From Corticibacter populi (lineage in GTDB: Bacteria; Pseudomonadota; Gammaproteobacteria; Burkholderiales; Burkholderiaceae_C), in contig NZ_SGWR01000004.1 in NCBI RefSeq assembly GCF_004217315.1, positions 82,718 to 146,717 of the forward strand: DNA of 64,000 nt. Reading direction: 5' to 3'. Under the pieces are notes generated by a model. That model saw only the letters and a program-made list of their open reading frames with translations, did not search any database and was not told the DNA's origin. Each line of letters starts with the position of its first letter. Positions within the stretch are counted from its first letter, which is position 1. This document shows positions 36,105-45,189 of this stretch, piece after piece. Both the position numbers and the translations under genes were made by a program.

Positions 36105-37968
36105 GGGCTTTGGGGGCGACCGCTCGCCTCGCCGGCTGGCGGGGCGTGGTGCGGCTGGTGGTTTTTGTGGCTGTCTTGCGGCCAGCGGGGGCGGCAGTTG
36201 GCGTGGCGTCGGCCCCTGCGTTGGCCGTCGGCGCCTGGGGTTTGCCGGGTGGCAGGGCCACCACGTTGCTGGCTTGGCTGGTTTGAGGGGCCTGGCTGGT
36301 GTCAGGCGAGTCGCCCGAAGCCGCCTTTTTTACCACAGCTGCTGAAGCCTTGGCCGGGCGCCGGGCCTTTGCCGCAGGAGTGGCCGCTGGCGCTGGCGCC
36401 GCGTTGGATGCGGCCTTCACGGCTGTCTTGGGGCTGGGACGACTGCGCTTTGCCTTGGCGGGTGCCGAAGGGGCCGGCACGGATGCCGGGACTGCGGAGG
36501 TCGTGCTGGCGGGGAAGAGTTCGGCCGTCTGTGGTTGGACGCTGGCGGCCACGGCTGGAGCTGGTTGCGCGGCAGACGTGGCAGGTGCGGTTGGCGGTTC
36601 TGCGGCGCTGGGGGCTGCGGGCGTGGCGGATGCCGGCGCGCTGGCCTGAAATGGTTCGGCATCGTCACTGGTGACGGCAGCGGTGACCTGTGGCGCGGCT
36701 GCCCGAGGCTGGAAGCGCAGGATGAAATCGCGGATCTGCGGGTAGACGAGCTTGCGCCAGCGGCTGCCGCTGAAGATGCCGTAGTGGCCGGCCCCGGCGA
36801 CTTCGACATGCGCGCGCATGTCATCCGGGATGTTCTTGCACAGGGTGTGGGCGGCGCGGGTCTGGCCGCTGCCGGAGATGTCGTCGAGTTCGCCTTCGAC
36901 GGTGATCAGCGCGGTGGTGCGGATGTCGGCGGGTTTGACGCGCTCGGGCTGGCCAGCGGGGTTTTTCACATCCCAGGTGCCCTTGACCAGCTTGTAGTCC
37001 TGGAACACCGTCTGGATGGTCTCCAGATAGTAGTTGGCATCCATGTCGAGCACGGCGTTGTACTCGTCATAGAACTTGCGGTGGTGATCGGTGGCGTCGT
37101 CGTCGCCCTTGATGAGGTTGCGAAAGTAGTCGTAGTAGCTGCTGGCGTGGCGGTCCGGGTTCATCGCGACGAAGCCGGTGTACTGCAGAAAGCCGGGGTA
37201 CACCTCGCGACCCTCGCCCGGGAAGCCGTAGGGCACGCGGTAGATCAGGTTGTTCTCGAACCACTCGAAGCTGCGCGTGACGGCCAGATTGTTGACCGAG
37301 GTGGGCGATTTGCGCGCATCGATGGGGCCGCCCATCATGGTCATGGTCAGCGGCGTCTGCTCGCCCCGGCTGGCCATCAGCGAGATGGCGGCCAGCACCG
37401 GCACGGTGGGCTGACAGACGCTGATGACATGGCAGTGGCCGTACTTCTCCTGCAGGTAGCGGATGAAGTCCTGCACGTCGTTGACGTAGTCGTCGAGATG
37501 GAAGTCGCCCTCGGAGAGGGGCACCATGCGGGCATTCTTCCAGTCGGTGATGTAGACCTTGTGGCCCGAGAGCATGGTGCGCACCGTCTCGCGCAGCAGC
37601 GTCGCGTAGTGGCCTGAGAGCGGCGCGACGATCAGCACCACCGGCTGCTCCAGCAGCGCCTCCAGCGTCTGGGTGTTGTCGGAGAAGCGCTTGAAGCGGC
37701 GCAGTTCGCAGAATGGCCGTTCCATCTCGACGCGCTCGTGGATGGTCACGTCCACGCCATCGACGCTCACGGTCTCGATGCCGAAGGCGGGCTTTTCGTA
37801 GTCCTTGCCGAGCCGGTAGATCAGGTCGTAGGCGGCCGAGATGCGCAGCGCCAGCGGCGTGTCCGAGAGTGGCCAAGACGGGTTGGCAAACAGTTTGGAG
37901 GCGGCTTTGGCGAAATCGGCGAACGGCTCGGTGATCGAGCGCTGTGCCTCATAGATCTGGTAGAGCAT
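36058..37968 (-). CDS. phaZ: Intracellular polyhydroxyalkanoate depolymerase with long C-terminal tail
   Basis: The protein is 636 residues from the ATG at 37968 (MLYQIYE). Residues 1-422 match intracellular short-chain PHA depolymerases, alpha/beta-hydrolases that degrade native PHB granules. The nucleophile elbow is SVCQPTVP with Cys 185, and GELDDISG and AGHYGIFSG supply the likely Asp and His. Residues 423-636 form a low-complexity tail rich in Ala, Pro, Thr and then Lys/Arg, resembling histone H1-like or PhaF-type tails. The catalytic core alone is the normal family length. The frame stays open upstream to 38274, but that part is not related to PhaZ. Confidence 0.9.
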   Translation of the reverse strand: MLYQIYEAQRSITEPFADFAKAASKLFANPSWPLSDTPLALRISAAYDLIYRLGKDYEKPAFGIETVSVDGVDVTIHERVEMERPFCELRRFKRFSDNTQTLEALLEQPVVLIVAPLSGHYATLLRETVRTMLSGHKVYITDWKNARMVPLSEGDFHLDDYVNDVQDFIRYLQEKYGHCHVISVCQPTVPVLAAISLMASRGEQTPLTMTMMGGPIDARKSPTSVNNLAVTRSFEWFENNLIYRVPYGFPGEGREVYPGFLQYTGFVAMNPDRHASSYYDYFRNLIKGDDDATDHHRKFYDEYNAVLDMDANYYLETIQTVFQDYKLVKGTWDVKNPAGQPERVKPADIRTTALITVEGELDDISGSGQTRAAHTLCKNIPDDMRAHVEVAGAGHYGIFSGSRWRKLVYPQIRDFILRFQPRAAAPQVTAAVTSDDAEPFQASAPASATPAAPSAAEPPTAPATSAAQPAPAVAASVQPQTAELFPASTTSAVPASVPAPSAPAKAKRSRPSPKTAVKAASNAAPAPAATPAAKARRPAKASAAVVKKAASGDSPDTSQAPQTSQASNVVALPPGKPQAPTANAGADATPTAAPAGRKTATKTTSRTTPRQPARRAVAPKARASTKPASPDQSNAA

Positions 37969-38000
37969 GGTGTGCGGCCTTATGCTTTGTTGCAGCGCAC

Positions 38001-38029
38001 AATATAGCAGCCGCTCCGATTTTTGCCTA
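38001..38029 (-). promoter_or_regulatory. Candidate phaZ promoter
   Basis: On the minus strand TAGGCA (38024-38029) and an extended -10 TGCTATATT (38001-38009) are spaced by 17 bases. The -10 ends about 32 bases before the phaZ ATG. Prediction by motif only. Confidence 0.45.
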
Positions 38030-38169
38030 TCCATGAAAACCTCAAGGCTTTGAACAGCTGTCAACAGGCGGCTGAAGAACCCTGCAGGCCAATTCCTGCT
38101 GTTCCCGGAGATCGGATGATTTCCCAGGAGCCGGGATTCTTCTTCGATGTGCGCCTCTTCTGATGCTCT

Positions 38170-38298
38170 TGGGGCGGTTTCCCCTTCTTTTTCCTGCCCT
38201 CGGCCGTGCTGCGGGCGCACTGGTGCCATCAGTGCTCGCATACGCGTGAAGTTGCAGGCTGCCAAGTTGGGCATGAACAGTTGATCGACTCGCTCAAG
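38170..38298 (-). pseudogene. Possible transposase C-terminal remnant
   Basis: A stop-flanked stretch on the minus strand begins at 38298 and encodes LERVDQLFMPNLAACNFTRM followed by RALMAP. This recalls the ends of IS5/IS1182-like transposases, where a VDW-L-F segment precedes an N-L-V-R-M-R motif. No inverted repeats or catalytic region are visible. The 3' limit is arbitrary. Confidence 0.3.
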
Positions 38299-38413
38299 TC
38301 AGCACATCACCATCCGACAGCGCTGGCTTGGGCCTGGCTCGCAGCAAGAGCGTATGGCCTCCCAAGGCGGCGAAGCGGACTTGCGTCTATGGGGCGAGTT
38401 CTTTCACGGGAAC

Positions 38414-39337
38414 TTACGCGTCAAATAACGAGGCTACATCCATTATCTGCTCGCGCAACCAGATGCAAGCGGCCTCGCGCTGGGTGCGCTCATGCCATAG
38501 CAGGTAAAACTGCATGGGATCCAGCTCGGCCGGGGCTTCCACCACCACCAGCCCCATCAGTTCCGCGAAGTAGTAGCCGTAGTGGCTGCTGGCGGTGAAC
38601 ACCAGGTCGGAGTCGGCAACCAGGTAGGTCGCCAGACCGAATTCCGGCACCGTCACGGCAATGTTTCTGCGCGCGCCCACGCGCGCCAGCGCACCATCGA
38701 CGGGGCCGAGCCTGCTGGAGATGAACAGGTCCGGCGCGACGTGCTGGAGCGCCAGGTAGTCCTCCAATGTCAACGCTTCGCGGTCGGCAAACGCATGGCC
38801 AGGGCGCATCAGGCACACCATGCGGTCTTCCAGCAGCTTGCGGCAGCGCAGATGCTCCGGGGGATTGAGCCAATTGCCAATGATGGCGTCAAGCCGCCCT
38901 TCGGCCAGATCAGCAGAGAAGCCGCCGCTGGGATCAACCGTGCCCAGCCGCAGGCGAATGTGCGGGGCGCGTTGGCGCAGTTGACTGGCCAGGCGCGGCA
39001 GAAACAGGGTTTGCACGCAATCGGCGCTGGCGATATTGAAGGTCTGTTGCGCGGTGTCGGGATCGAAAGGGGCTCTCGCTTCCAGCAGTTGGGTGAGCGC
39101 CAGCAGGCGGCCATGCAAATCCTCATGGATGTGCTGCGCCTTTTGTGTGAGCACCATCTGGTTGCCATCGCGCACCAGCAAGGCATCGCCCAGCTGCTGG
39201 CGCAGCCGACGCAACACCACGCTGATAGCCGATTGCGTCTGCCCAAGGGTATCCGCCGTGCGAGAGACGCTGCGCGTGCGAAGCAGTGTGTCAAGCACCT
39301 GCAGGGACTGCAGGCTCAGGGTGCCGAGTTCTTTCAT
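38414..39337 (-). CDS. LysR family transcriptional regulator
   Basis: This 307-residue regulator has an N-terminal HTH (SVSRTADTLGQTQSAISVVL near 23-42) and an effector domain from about 95. It is divergent from the 5-formyl-THF cyclo-ligase-like/BMP importer operon, so it probably controls that operon and itself from the shared 323-bp gap. The effector may be the imported compound. The HTH resembles the NodD/Nac-like branch with a long alternate N-terminus. Confidence 0.9.
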   Translation of the reverse strand: MKELGTLSLQSLQVLDTLLRTRSVSRTADTLGQTQSAISVVLRRLRQQLGDALLVRDGNQMVLTQKAQHIHEDLHGRLLALTQLLEARAPFDPDTAQQTFNIASADCVQTLFLPRLASQLRQRAPHIRLRLGTVDPSGGFSADLAEGRLDAIIGNWLNPPEHLRCRKLLEDRMVCLMRPGHAFADREALTLEDYLALQHVAPDLFISSRLGPVDGALARVGARRNIAVTVPEFGLATYLVADSDLVFTASSHYGYYFAELMGLVVVEAPAELDPMQFYLLWHERTQREAACIWLREQIMDVASLFDA

Positions 39338-39660
39338 GATGGTGGCATACAGGCAATTAGCTTGCCAGTGTCACGATGAAACGGGTTGCATTCAAAGAGA
39401 AAGCGTGAATCGGCCGATGCTCATGCAGCGAAGATGCGGATGATGCCTTCGCAGTTGTCGCCGCCACAAAGGCACCGCAATGGGGCAAAAAGCTGTTGCG
39501 CACAGTTTTGAGGCATGGCAAAGCGGTATTTGCACCAGATGGGCAGCTTTTGCATACGGAACCTGTGTTGCGCACATAACAGCCATAACAAGGTGCCCAT
39601 GTGCAAACGCGCAATCGACTTCTAGACTCCGCTCATCCTTTCAACAAACAGGCACACACC
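39338..39660. promoter_or_regulatory. 323-bp divergent control region with repeated TGTTGCGCACA
   Basis: The 11-mer TGTTGCGCACA occurs at 39494-39504 and again at 39566-39576, 72 bp apart. Several TTTGCA or GTGCAAA motifs lie between and after. The region is AT-richer than the coding DNA around it. It must carry the promoters for lysR (minus) and the importer operon (plus). I see no small gene or structured RNA. Confidence 0.45.
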
Positions 39661-40434
39661 ATGAGCTACCACCATGAGCACGCCGCCCGCTGGCAGGGTC
39701 GGCACGAAGGCAAGGACACTTTGCGCACAGAGGTCTGGCAGGCGCTGGAGCGTGCGCAGGTCAACGTCGGGCCGGTGGCCAGCCGCATTCCCAACTTCGT
39801 GGGCGCCGATGCTGCGGCGCAACGCCTCGCGCAAACGGCGTTCTGGCAAGACGCCCGCATCGTCAAGTGCAACCCCGATCCACCGCAGATTCCGGTGCGG
39901 CTGCGCGCCTTGTACGACGGCAAGGTTCTCTACACGCCGGTGCCGGAGCTGGTGCAGGGCTTCCCGTTCGTGCGGCTCGACCCTGCACAGCTCAAAGCGC
40001 GAGACATCTCTTTCGAGCTGGCGGCCACCTCGCAAGGCGCCTTGCAAGTGGGCGAGCCCGTGCAGTTCGAGGACATGGAGGCCATGGATGTGGTCGTGGT
40101 CGGTTGCGTCGCCGTCACCGCACAAGGCGGGCGCACCGGCAAAGGCGGCGGTTTCGCCGACCTGGAACTGGGCATCTTCCGCGAGTTGGGAACTTTGCCC
40201 GCGCACGCGCAAATCGTCACCACCGTGCACGAGGTGCAAGTGGTGCCCGACGCGCAGATCGAAATGCTGGCGCACGATTCGGCGCTGCACTGGATTTTCA
40301 CGCCCGAACGCAGCATCGAGACGCACTCGCCCTACCCGCAGCCCGGCGGCGTGGCCTGGGACGTGGTGCAGGACGATCAGATCCGCGACATCCCTTTTCT
40401 GCTGGAACTCAAACGCCGCCTCACCGCCGCCTGA
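39661..40434 (+). CDS. 5-formyltetrahydrofolate cyclo-ligase family protein
   Basis: The protein is 257 residues from the ATG at 39661. It has the fold signature of the 5-FTHF cyclo-ligase-like superfamily: a basic N-terminal helix, a central VQFEDMEAMDVVVVGCVAV strand, and the phosphate-binding RTGKGGGFADLE loop near 157-168 (GKGGG replaces the usual GxGxGYYD). It is longer than true cyclo-ligases, which are about 190 residues. Because it leads an operon for a BMP-type importer, it may act on an imported pterin, folate or purine-related compound rather than in one-carbon repair. That is inference. Confidence 0.82.
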   Translation: MSYHHEHAARWQGRHEGKDTLRTEVWQALERAQVNVGPVASRIPNFVGADAAAQRLAQTAFWQDARIVKCNPDPPQIPVRLRALYDGKVLYTPVPELVQGFPFVRLDPAQLKARDISFELAATSQGALQVGEPVQFEDMEAMDVVVVGCVAVTAQGGRTGKGGGFADLELGIFRELGTLPAHAQIVTTVHEVQVVPDAQIEMLAHDSALHWIFTPERSIETHSPYPQPGGVAWDVVQDDQIRDIPFLLELKRRLTAA

Positions 40435-40472
40435 GCACCCAGCCTTTTAGCCACCCTACCTGGAGTCCCGCC

Positions 40473-41498
40473 ATGCAAACCCTGTCTCGCCGCCAATTCC
40501 ACCACCTCTCACTGGCCAGCGCACTGGGCCTTGGCCTGGGTGGCATGCGCCGCGCGCTGGCCGCCAACCCCAACAAAACCACCAAGGTCGCGCTGTTGTT
40601 GTCAGGCAGCATTGCCGATGGCGGCTGGGGCCAGTTGGCGCATGAAGGCATCGTCGCGTTGCAAAGCACACCCGGCTTTCAAGCAGTGTTTACCGAAAAC
40701 ATCGGCCAGGCCGAGATTCCCCAGGCCACGCGCGGCTATGCGGATGATGGCTACGACCTCATCATCGGCCACGGCTATGAGTACGGCAGCGCCTTGCTGG
40801 AGATCGCGCCCGAGTATCCGGATACCAAGTTCTTCGTCTCCTCCTTCCTGCCCGAGCCAAGCGTGCCGTCCAACATCCAGTATGCGGATCTGGCGTATTA
40901 CGATGCCTCGTACTGCGCGGGCGCCCTGGCGGCGCTGATTTCCGAGAAGCGCGCCGCAGTCGGCTTTGTGGGTGGTGGCGACAACCCCACCCAGCAACGC
41001 ATGCTGCGCGCCTTCGTCGCTGGTGCCGAGCGCACCGTGCCGGGCATCAAGGCTGCGGGCATCATCACGGGTGAATACGGCAACGCCGCCAGAGGTCGCC
41101 AGGCCGCAGCAACCTTGATTGGCAACGGTGCAGACGTGATCTGGCATGCCGCCAACGAAACCGGCATTGGCGCCTTGCAAGCCGCTGCCGCCGCCAACGT
41201 CAAGGCGCTGGGCTGCTATGCCGACCAAACCGCCATCGCACCCGCAGTCGTTGGCACCAGTTTGCGCATCGAACTGGGCGAGATGGTCAAAACCATTGCC
41301 AAAAGCGTGGCCGACGGCAGCTTTGGCGGTGGCGGCGAGTGGCACCCCGCGGTGGACGTGATCTGGTCGCCGGTGGCAGGCGCAGCGGGAGACCACAACC
41401 CCAAAATCATCAGCGCCGATGCCTGGCAACAGTTTCGCGCCATCTGGGCCGATGTGGCCAGTGGCAAGCTGAAGGTGGCTGGCATTCTGGATGCCTGA
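40473..41498 (+). CDS. BMP family ABC transporter substrate-binding protein
   Basis: The 341-residue periplasmic receptor has a Tat-like signal (SRRQFHHLSLAS, Arg 6-7) with cleavage near A-L-A-A at 30. The mature part matches the BMP/PnrA-like lipoprotein family (GSIADGGWGQ, TENIGQAE, VGFVGGGDNPTQQRM, GYADDGYDLIIGHG). These usually bind purine nucleosides or related bases. It lacks a lipobox Cys and should be soluble. The ATPase and two permease genes follow without gaps. Confidence 0.92.
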   Translation: MQTLSRRQFHHLSLASALGLGLGGMRRALAANPNKTTKVALLLSGSIADGGWGQLAHEGIVALQSTPGFQAVFTENIGQAEIPQATRGYADDGYDLIIGHGYEYGSALLEIAPEYPDTKFFVSSFLPEPSVPSNIQYADLAYYDASYCAGALAALISEKRAAVGFVGGGDNPTQQRMLRAFVAGAERTVPGIKAAGIITGEYGNAARGRQAAATLIGNGADVIWHAANETGIGALQAAAAANVKALGCYADQTAIAPAVVGTSLRIELGEMVKTIAKSVADGSFGGGGEWHPAVDVIWSPVAGAAGDHNPKIISADAWQQFRAIWADVASGKLKVAGILDA

Positions 41499-41500
41499 GC

Positions 41501-43156
41501 ATGGCGCTGCATTCATCCGCGCAGCACGCGCAAGCCGCGCTGGCTGGCACACCAGCCTCAAGCACTGCCGACGTGCAAATGGCAGCACCGTGGCTGCACA
41601 TGCGCGGCATCGTCAAACGCTTTCCCGGCGTACTGGCCAACGATGATGCGCACCTGGCCGTGCGTCGCGGCGAAATCCACGCCCTGCTGGGCGAAAACGG
41701 CGCGGGCAAAAGCACGCTGATGCAAATCCTCTACGGCCTCTACCAGGCCGATGCGGGCGAGATCACGCTGGATGGCCAGCCGCTCACAGTGGGCAGCCCG
41801 GCCGATGCCATGGCCCACGGCATTGGCATGGTGCACCAGGAGTTCATGCTGGTGCGGCTCTTCACCGTCGCCGAGAACGTGGCGCTGGCCGATCGCCAAA
41901 GCCGCACGCTGGACTTGGCCGCAGTCGCCGCCCGCATCACCGAGGTATCGCAGCAGTACGGCCTGCAAATCGATCCGCAAGCGCGCATCGAGCAGTTGCC
42001 CATCGGAGTGCAGCAGCGCGTGGAGATCGTCAAGCTGCTGTGCCGGGATGCGCGCATTCTGATTCTCGACGAGCCCACGGCCGTGCTGACCGCGGGTGAG
42101 AAAGACCGGCTTTTTGCGGTGCTGCGCCGCCTGGCTTCTGACGGCTGCGCCATCATCATCGTCACCCACAAGCTGCATGAAATCCTCGAAATCGCCGAGC
42201 GCGTGACCGTCATGCGCGCCGGCAAAACCGTAGGCTGCGTGCCCACCGCGGGCAGCAGCGAAGCCGCTCTGGCGAGGCTGATGGTGGGGCGCGACGTGAC
42301 CTTTACCGCGCCACGTCCGGTGCAAACCCCAGGCCCGGTGGTCTTGCAGGTGGAGGATTTGAGCACCACCGATGAACGCGGCCAGCAAGCCCTGCGGCAA
42401 GCCGGTTTTTGCCTGCGTGCAGGGGAGATTCTCGGCATCGCGGGGGTCGATGGCAACGGCCAATCGGAGTTGGCCGAGGCTTTGGTGGGCGCGCGCCCAA
42501 GCAGCGGCAGCGTGCGCCTGCACGGGCGTGAAATGCGCGGGCTGGATACGGCTTCGCGCCGCGCCTTGGGCATGGCCTACATTCCGGCGGATCGGCGCCG
42601 TGCAGGCGCAGTCATGGAGCTTTCGGTGCGCGAGAACGCCTTGCTGGGCATGCAAAACCTGCTGAGCCACCTGGCCGGGCTGTGGCGCGACGAAGCGCGC
42701 ATCAGCGCCCATGCGCAACGCCTGGTGGAGACGTTCGGGGTGCGCACGGCCAGCCTCTCTTTTCCGGCGGGCAAACTCTCCGGCGGCAATCTGCAAAAAC
42801 TCATTCTGGGGCGGGAGCTGATGCTCAAGCCCCAATTGCTGGTGGTGGAGCAGCCCACGCGCGGGCTGGACGTGGGCGCCATCGAAGTCGTCTGGCAAGC
42901 GCTGCTGGCCGAACGCCAAAAAGGCACGGCAATCGTGCTGGTCTCGGCCGAGCTGGACGAAATCCTGACGCTCAGCGACCGCGTGGCCGTTCTGTATGGC
43001 GGGCGCATCGCCGGTCTGTTTGACAACGACGGCAGCGCCGCGCTGCGCGAGTCCATCGGGCTTTGCATGGCAGGCGTGGGCGCCAGCGCCAGCCAAGCGG
43101 ACGCCGCTGCAAACCAAGCGGCATTGCCGGAGCAGGAGTGCCATGCTGCGCATTGA
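41501..43156 (+). CDS. BMP-type ABC importer ATP-binding protein (two ATPase domains)
   Basis: The 551-residue fused ATPase has a canonical first domain (GENGAGKST at 64-72, LDEPTAVLT) and a degenerate second Walker A (AGVDGNGQSE) with signature LSGGNLQK. This is the pattern of sugar/nucleoside importers such as YufO-like proteins. It starts two bases after the receptor gene stop. It powers the two membrane proteins encoded next. Confidence 0.94.
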   Translation: MALHSSAQHAQAALAGTPASSTADVQMAAPWLHMRGIVKRFPGVLANDDAHLAVRRGEIHALLGENGAGKSTLMQILYGLYQADAGEITLDGQPLTVGSPADAMAHGIGMVHQEFMLVRLFTVAENVALADRQSRTLDLAAVAARITEVSQQYGLQIDPQARIEQLPIGVQQRVEIVKLLCRDARILILDEPTAVLTAGEKDRLFAVLRRLASDGCAIIIVTHKLHEILEIAERVTVMRAGKTVGCVPTAGSSEAALARLMVGRDVTFTAPRPVQTPGPVVLQVEDLSTTDERGQQALRQAGFCLRAGEILGIAGVDGNGQSELAEALVGARPSSGSVRLHGREMRGLDTASRRALGMAYIPADRRRAGAVMELSVRENALLGMQNLLSHLAGLWRDEARISAHAQRLVETFGVRTASLSFPAGKLSGGNLQKLILGRELMLKPQLLVVEQPTRGLDVGAIEVVWQALLAERQKGTAIVLVSAELDEILTLSDRVAVLYGGRIAGLFDNDGSAALRESIGLCMAGVGASASQADAAANQAALPEQECHAAH

Positions 43157-44258
43157 AAAACGCCTGGCGCCTGCCAGCTCCAAAACAGCCATTGCCGGTG
43201 CCGCAGCGCTGGCCGTCATCGCGGCTTTGCTGGTCTGCGCAGTGCTGTTCGCGCTGCAAGGCGCGAACCCGTTGCAAGCCTATGCCAGCCTCTTTTCTGG
43301 TGGCTTTGGTGATTGGCGCGGCATCGGCTACACGCTCAACAAAGCCGCACCGCTGGCGCTGATCGCGTTGGGCACCATCGTGGCCTGGCGCTGCGGCTTT
43401 GCCTATCTGGGTTTTGAAGGCTGTTTCGTCATCGGTGCGGCAGCGGCTACCGCCGTTGCTCTGGCCGTAGTTCCTGATCGTTGGCTGGCTGGCGTGCCAT
43501 TCGCCGTGTTTCTACCCATCTGCATCGCGGCAGCCATGTTGGCCGGGGCGCTTTGGGCAGCCTCCACCGGCTGGCTGCGGGCGCGCTTTGGTGGCAGCGA
43601 GGTGCTGATGTCGCTGATGGGCAATTACATCGCCTTGTTGCTGGTGCAATACCTGGTCTCAGGTCCGATGCGTGCGCCCGGCGGGCTGCCGCAATCCGCC
43701 CGCATTCCGCAGGAGACCTGGTTGCCCTTGGTCATCGAAGGCACGCGTGCCCATGCGGGCATTGGCCTCGCCCTGTTGGCTGCGCTGCTGGTGTGGGTGT
43801 TGCTGCGCAAAACACCGCTGGGCTATGAAATGGTGGTGGCCGGGCTGAACCCGCTGGCTGCGCGCAACAGCGGCATTGCGGTGGGCCGACGGGTGTTGCA
43901 GGCCTCGCTGCTGGCGGGCGCGCTGGCGGCACTGGCGGGTTTGGTGCAGGTGCTGGGCGTGCAATACCGGCTGCTTGATGGCATGAGTGGCGGCATCGGC
44001 TTCATCGGCATCGTCGTGGCCTTGCTGGCCAGGCTGCATCCGCTGTGGGTGTTGCCGGTGGCGCTGCTGTATGGCGGCATGTCCGTCGGCGCGGACAGCA
44101 TGCAACGCGCCACCGGTGTGCCGACCTCCATCACATTCATTCTGCAGGCGCTGACGGTGCTGTTCGTTCTGGCCAGCCCGTGGTTGCTGCGCTACCGGGT
44201 GGTGTGGCAAAGCCCCCGCGCCGCTGCGGGAAGACCTCTTGGAGAGCGCAATGGATAG
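43143..44258 (+). CDS. ABC importer permease (YufP-like)
   Basis: The protein is 371 residues from the ATG at 43143, overlapping the ATPase stop by 14 bases. It has about eight to ten hydrophobic helices and the family loop RARFGGSEVLMSLMGNYIA in the middle, as in branched-chain/nucleoside permeases of the BPD_transp_2 family. It pairs with the next gene product to form the channel. Confidence 0.93.
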   Translation: MLRIEKRLAPASSKTAIAGAAALAVIAALLVCAVLFALQGANPLQAYASLFSGGFGDWRGIGYTLNKAAPLALIALGTIVAWRCGFAYLGFEGCFVIGAAAATAVALAVVPDRWLAGVPFAVFLPICIAAAMLAGALWAASTGWLRARFGGSEVLMSLMGNYIALLLVQYLVSGPMRAPGGLPQSARIPQETWLPLVIEGTRAHAGIGLALLAALLVWVLLRKTPLGYEMVVAGLNPLAARNSGIAVGRRVLQASLLAGALAALAGLVQVLGVQYRLLDGMSGGIGFIGIVVALLARLHPLWVLPVALLYGGMSVGADSMQRATGVPTSITFILQALTVLFVLASPWLLRYRVVWQSPRAAAGRPLGERNG

Positions 44259-45189
44259 TCTTTCCATCCTGGATGCGGCATTTCTCAGCACCTGGCTGGC
44301 TGCGGCCATCCGCCTGGCAGGGCCGGTGCTGTTGGCGGCGCTGGGCGAGGTGTTTGCCGAGCGCTCTGGCGTGCTCAACATCGGCATCGAGGGCTTGCTG
44401 CTGATTGGTGCTCTGGCCGCCTATCTGGCCTGCGGGCTCAGCGGCTCATCCTGGCTGGGCGTGTTCGCGGCCATTGTGAGTGGCTGGTTGGCCAGCCTGC
44501 TGCTGTCGTGGCTGTACGTGACGGTGCAGGCCAGCCAGGTGGTGGTGGGCATTGTGTTCAACCTGTTGGCACTGGGCGCGTGCAGCCTGGTTTTTCGCAC
44601 CACGGGCGAAGTCACGGGTGGCCAATCCGTCGCCATGTTTCCCGCTTTGCAAATCCCGGGGCTGTCGGAATTGCCATGGGTGGGGCCTGCCTTGTTTGGG
44701 CAGCCGGTCTTGCTATACGTCACGCTGTTACTGGTGCTGGTGGCAAGCATGGTGCTGCAACGCAGCCGCTTCGGCTTGTCGTTGCGTGCGGTAGGCGAGA
44801 ACCCGCGCGCGGCGGATGCTGCCGGCATCAGTGTGAAACGCATGCGCCATGCAGGGGTGTGGATATCCGGCGGCGCAGCCGGCATGGCAGGCGCTTACCT
44901 GATGCTGTGCGAAGTGGGCGTTTACCGCGACTCGATCGTCAGCGGGCAGGGCTTCATCGCCTTGGCCATCGTCATTCTGGGCCGCTGGACGCCCTGGAAA
45001 GTCATGCTGGCCGCGCTGGTGTTCGGCCTGGCCGATGCCTTGCAACTGTCCTTGCAGTTGCTGGGCTGGGGCTTGCCGCCACAGCTCTTGCTGGCGCTGC
45101 CCTACGCGCTGACGCTGCTGGCCATCTCCGGCATGTTTGGCGGCAAATCCGTGCAGCCTGCGGCTTTGTTGATGCCGCATCAGCGTTAG
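44251..45189 (+). CDS. ABC importer permease (YufQ-like)
   Basis: The protein is 312 residues from the ATG at 44251, overlapping the previous stop by eight bases; GGAG lies just upstream. It has typical E-R-S-G-V-L-N-I-G-I-E-G and RAVGENPRAADAAGI motifs of the second permease of BMP-type importers. The stop at 45187-45189 is followed directly by the truncated helicase fragment, so the operon's 3' end has no normal spacer or terminator. Confidence 0.94.
   Translation: MDSLSILDAAFLSTWLAAAIRLAGPVLLAALGEVFAERSGVLNIGIEGLLLIGALAAYLACGLSGSSWLGVFAAIVSGWLASLLLSWLYVTVQASQVVVGIVFNLLALGACSLVFRTTGEVTGGQSVAMFPALQIPGLSELPWVGPALFGQPVLLYVTLLLVLVASMVLQRSRFGLSLRAVGENPRAADAAGISVKRMRHAGVWISGGAAGMAGAYLMLCEVGVYRDSIVSGQGFIALAIVILGRWTPWKVMLAALVFGLADALQLSLQLLGWGLPPQLLLALPYALTLLAISGMFGGKSVQPAALLMPHQR

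Larger units (their letters stand above)
37969..38413. other. 445-bp non-coding gap between phaZ and lysR
   Basis: Apart from the phaZ promoter candidate and the possible transposase remnant, no gene with a ribosome site or recognisable product is visible. An open frame on the plus strand (38206-38598) runs into lysR antisense and looks spurious. Confidence 0.6.

Noticed and set aside
37969-38274. Longer PhaZ start
   Set aside because: The upstream 102 codons show no PhaZ similarity; MLYQIYE with a promoter candidate just before it fits better.
38206-38598. 130-residue plus-strand frame
   Set aside because: Half of it is antisense to lysR, and it lacks a ribosome site or recognisable sequence.
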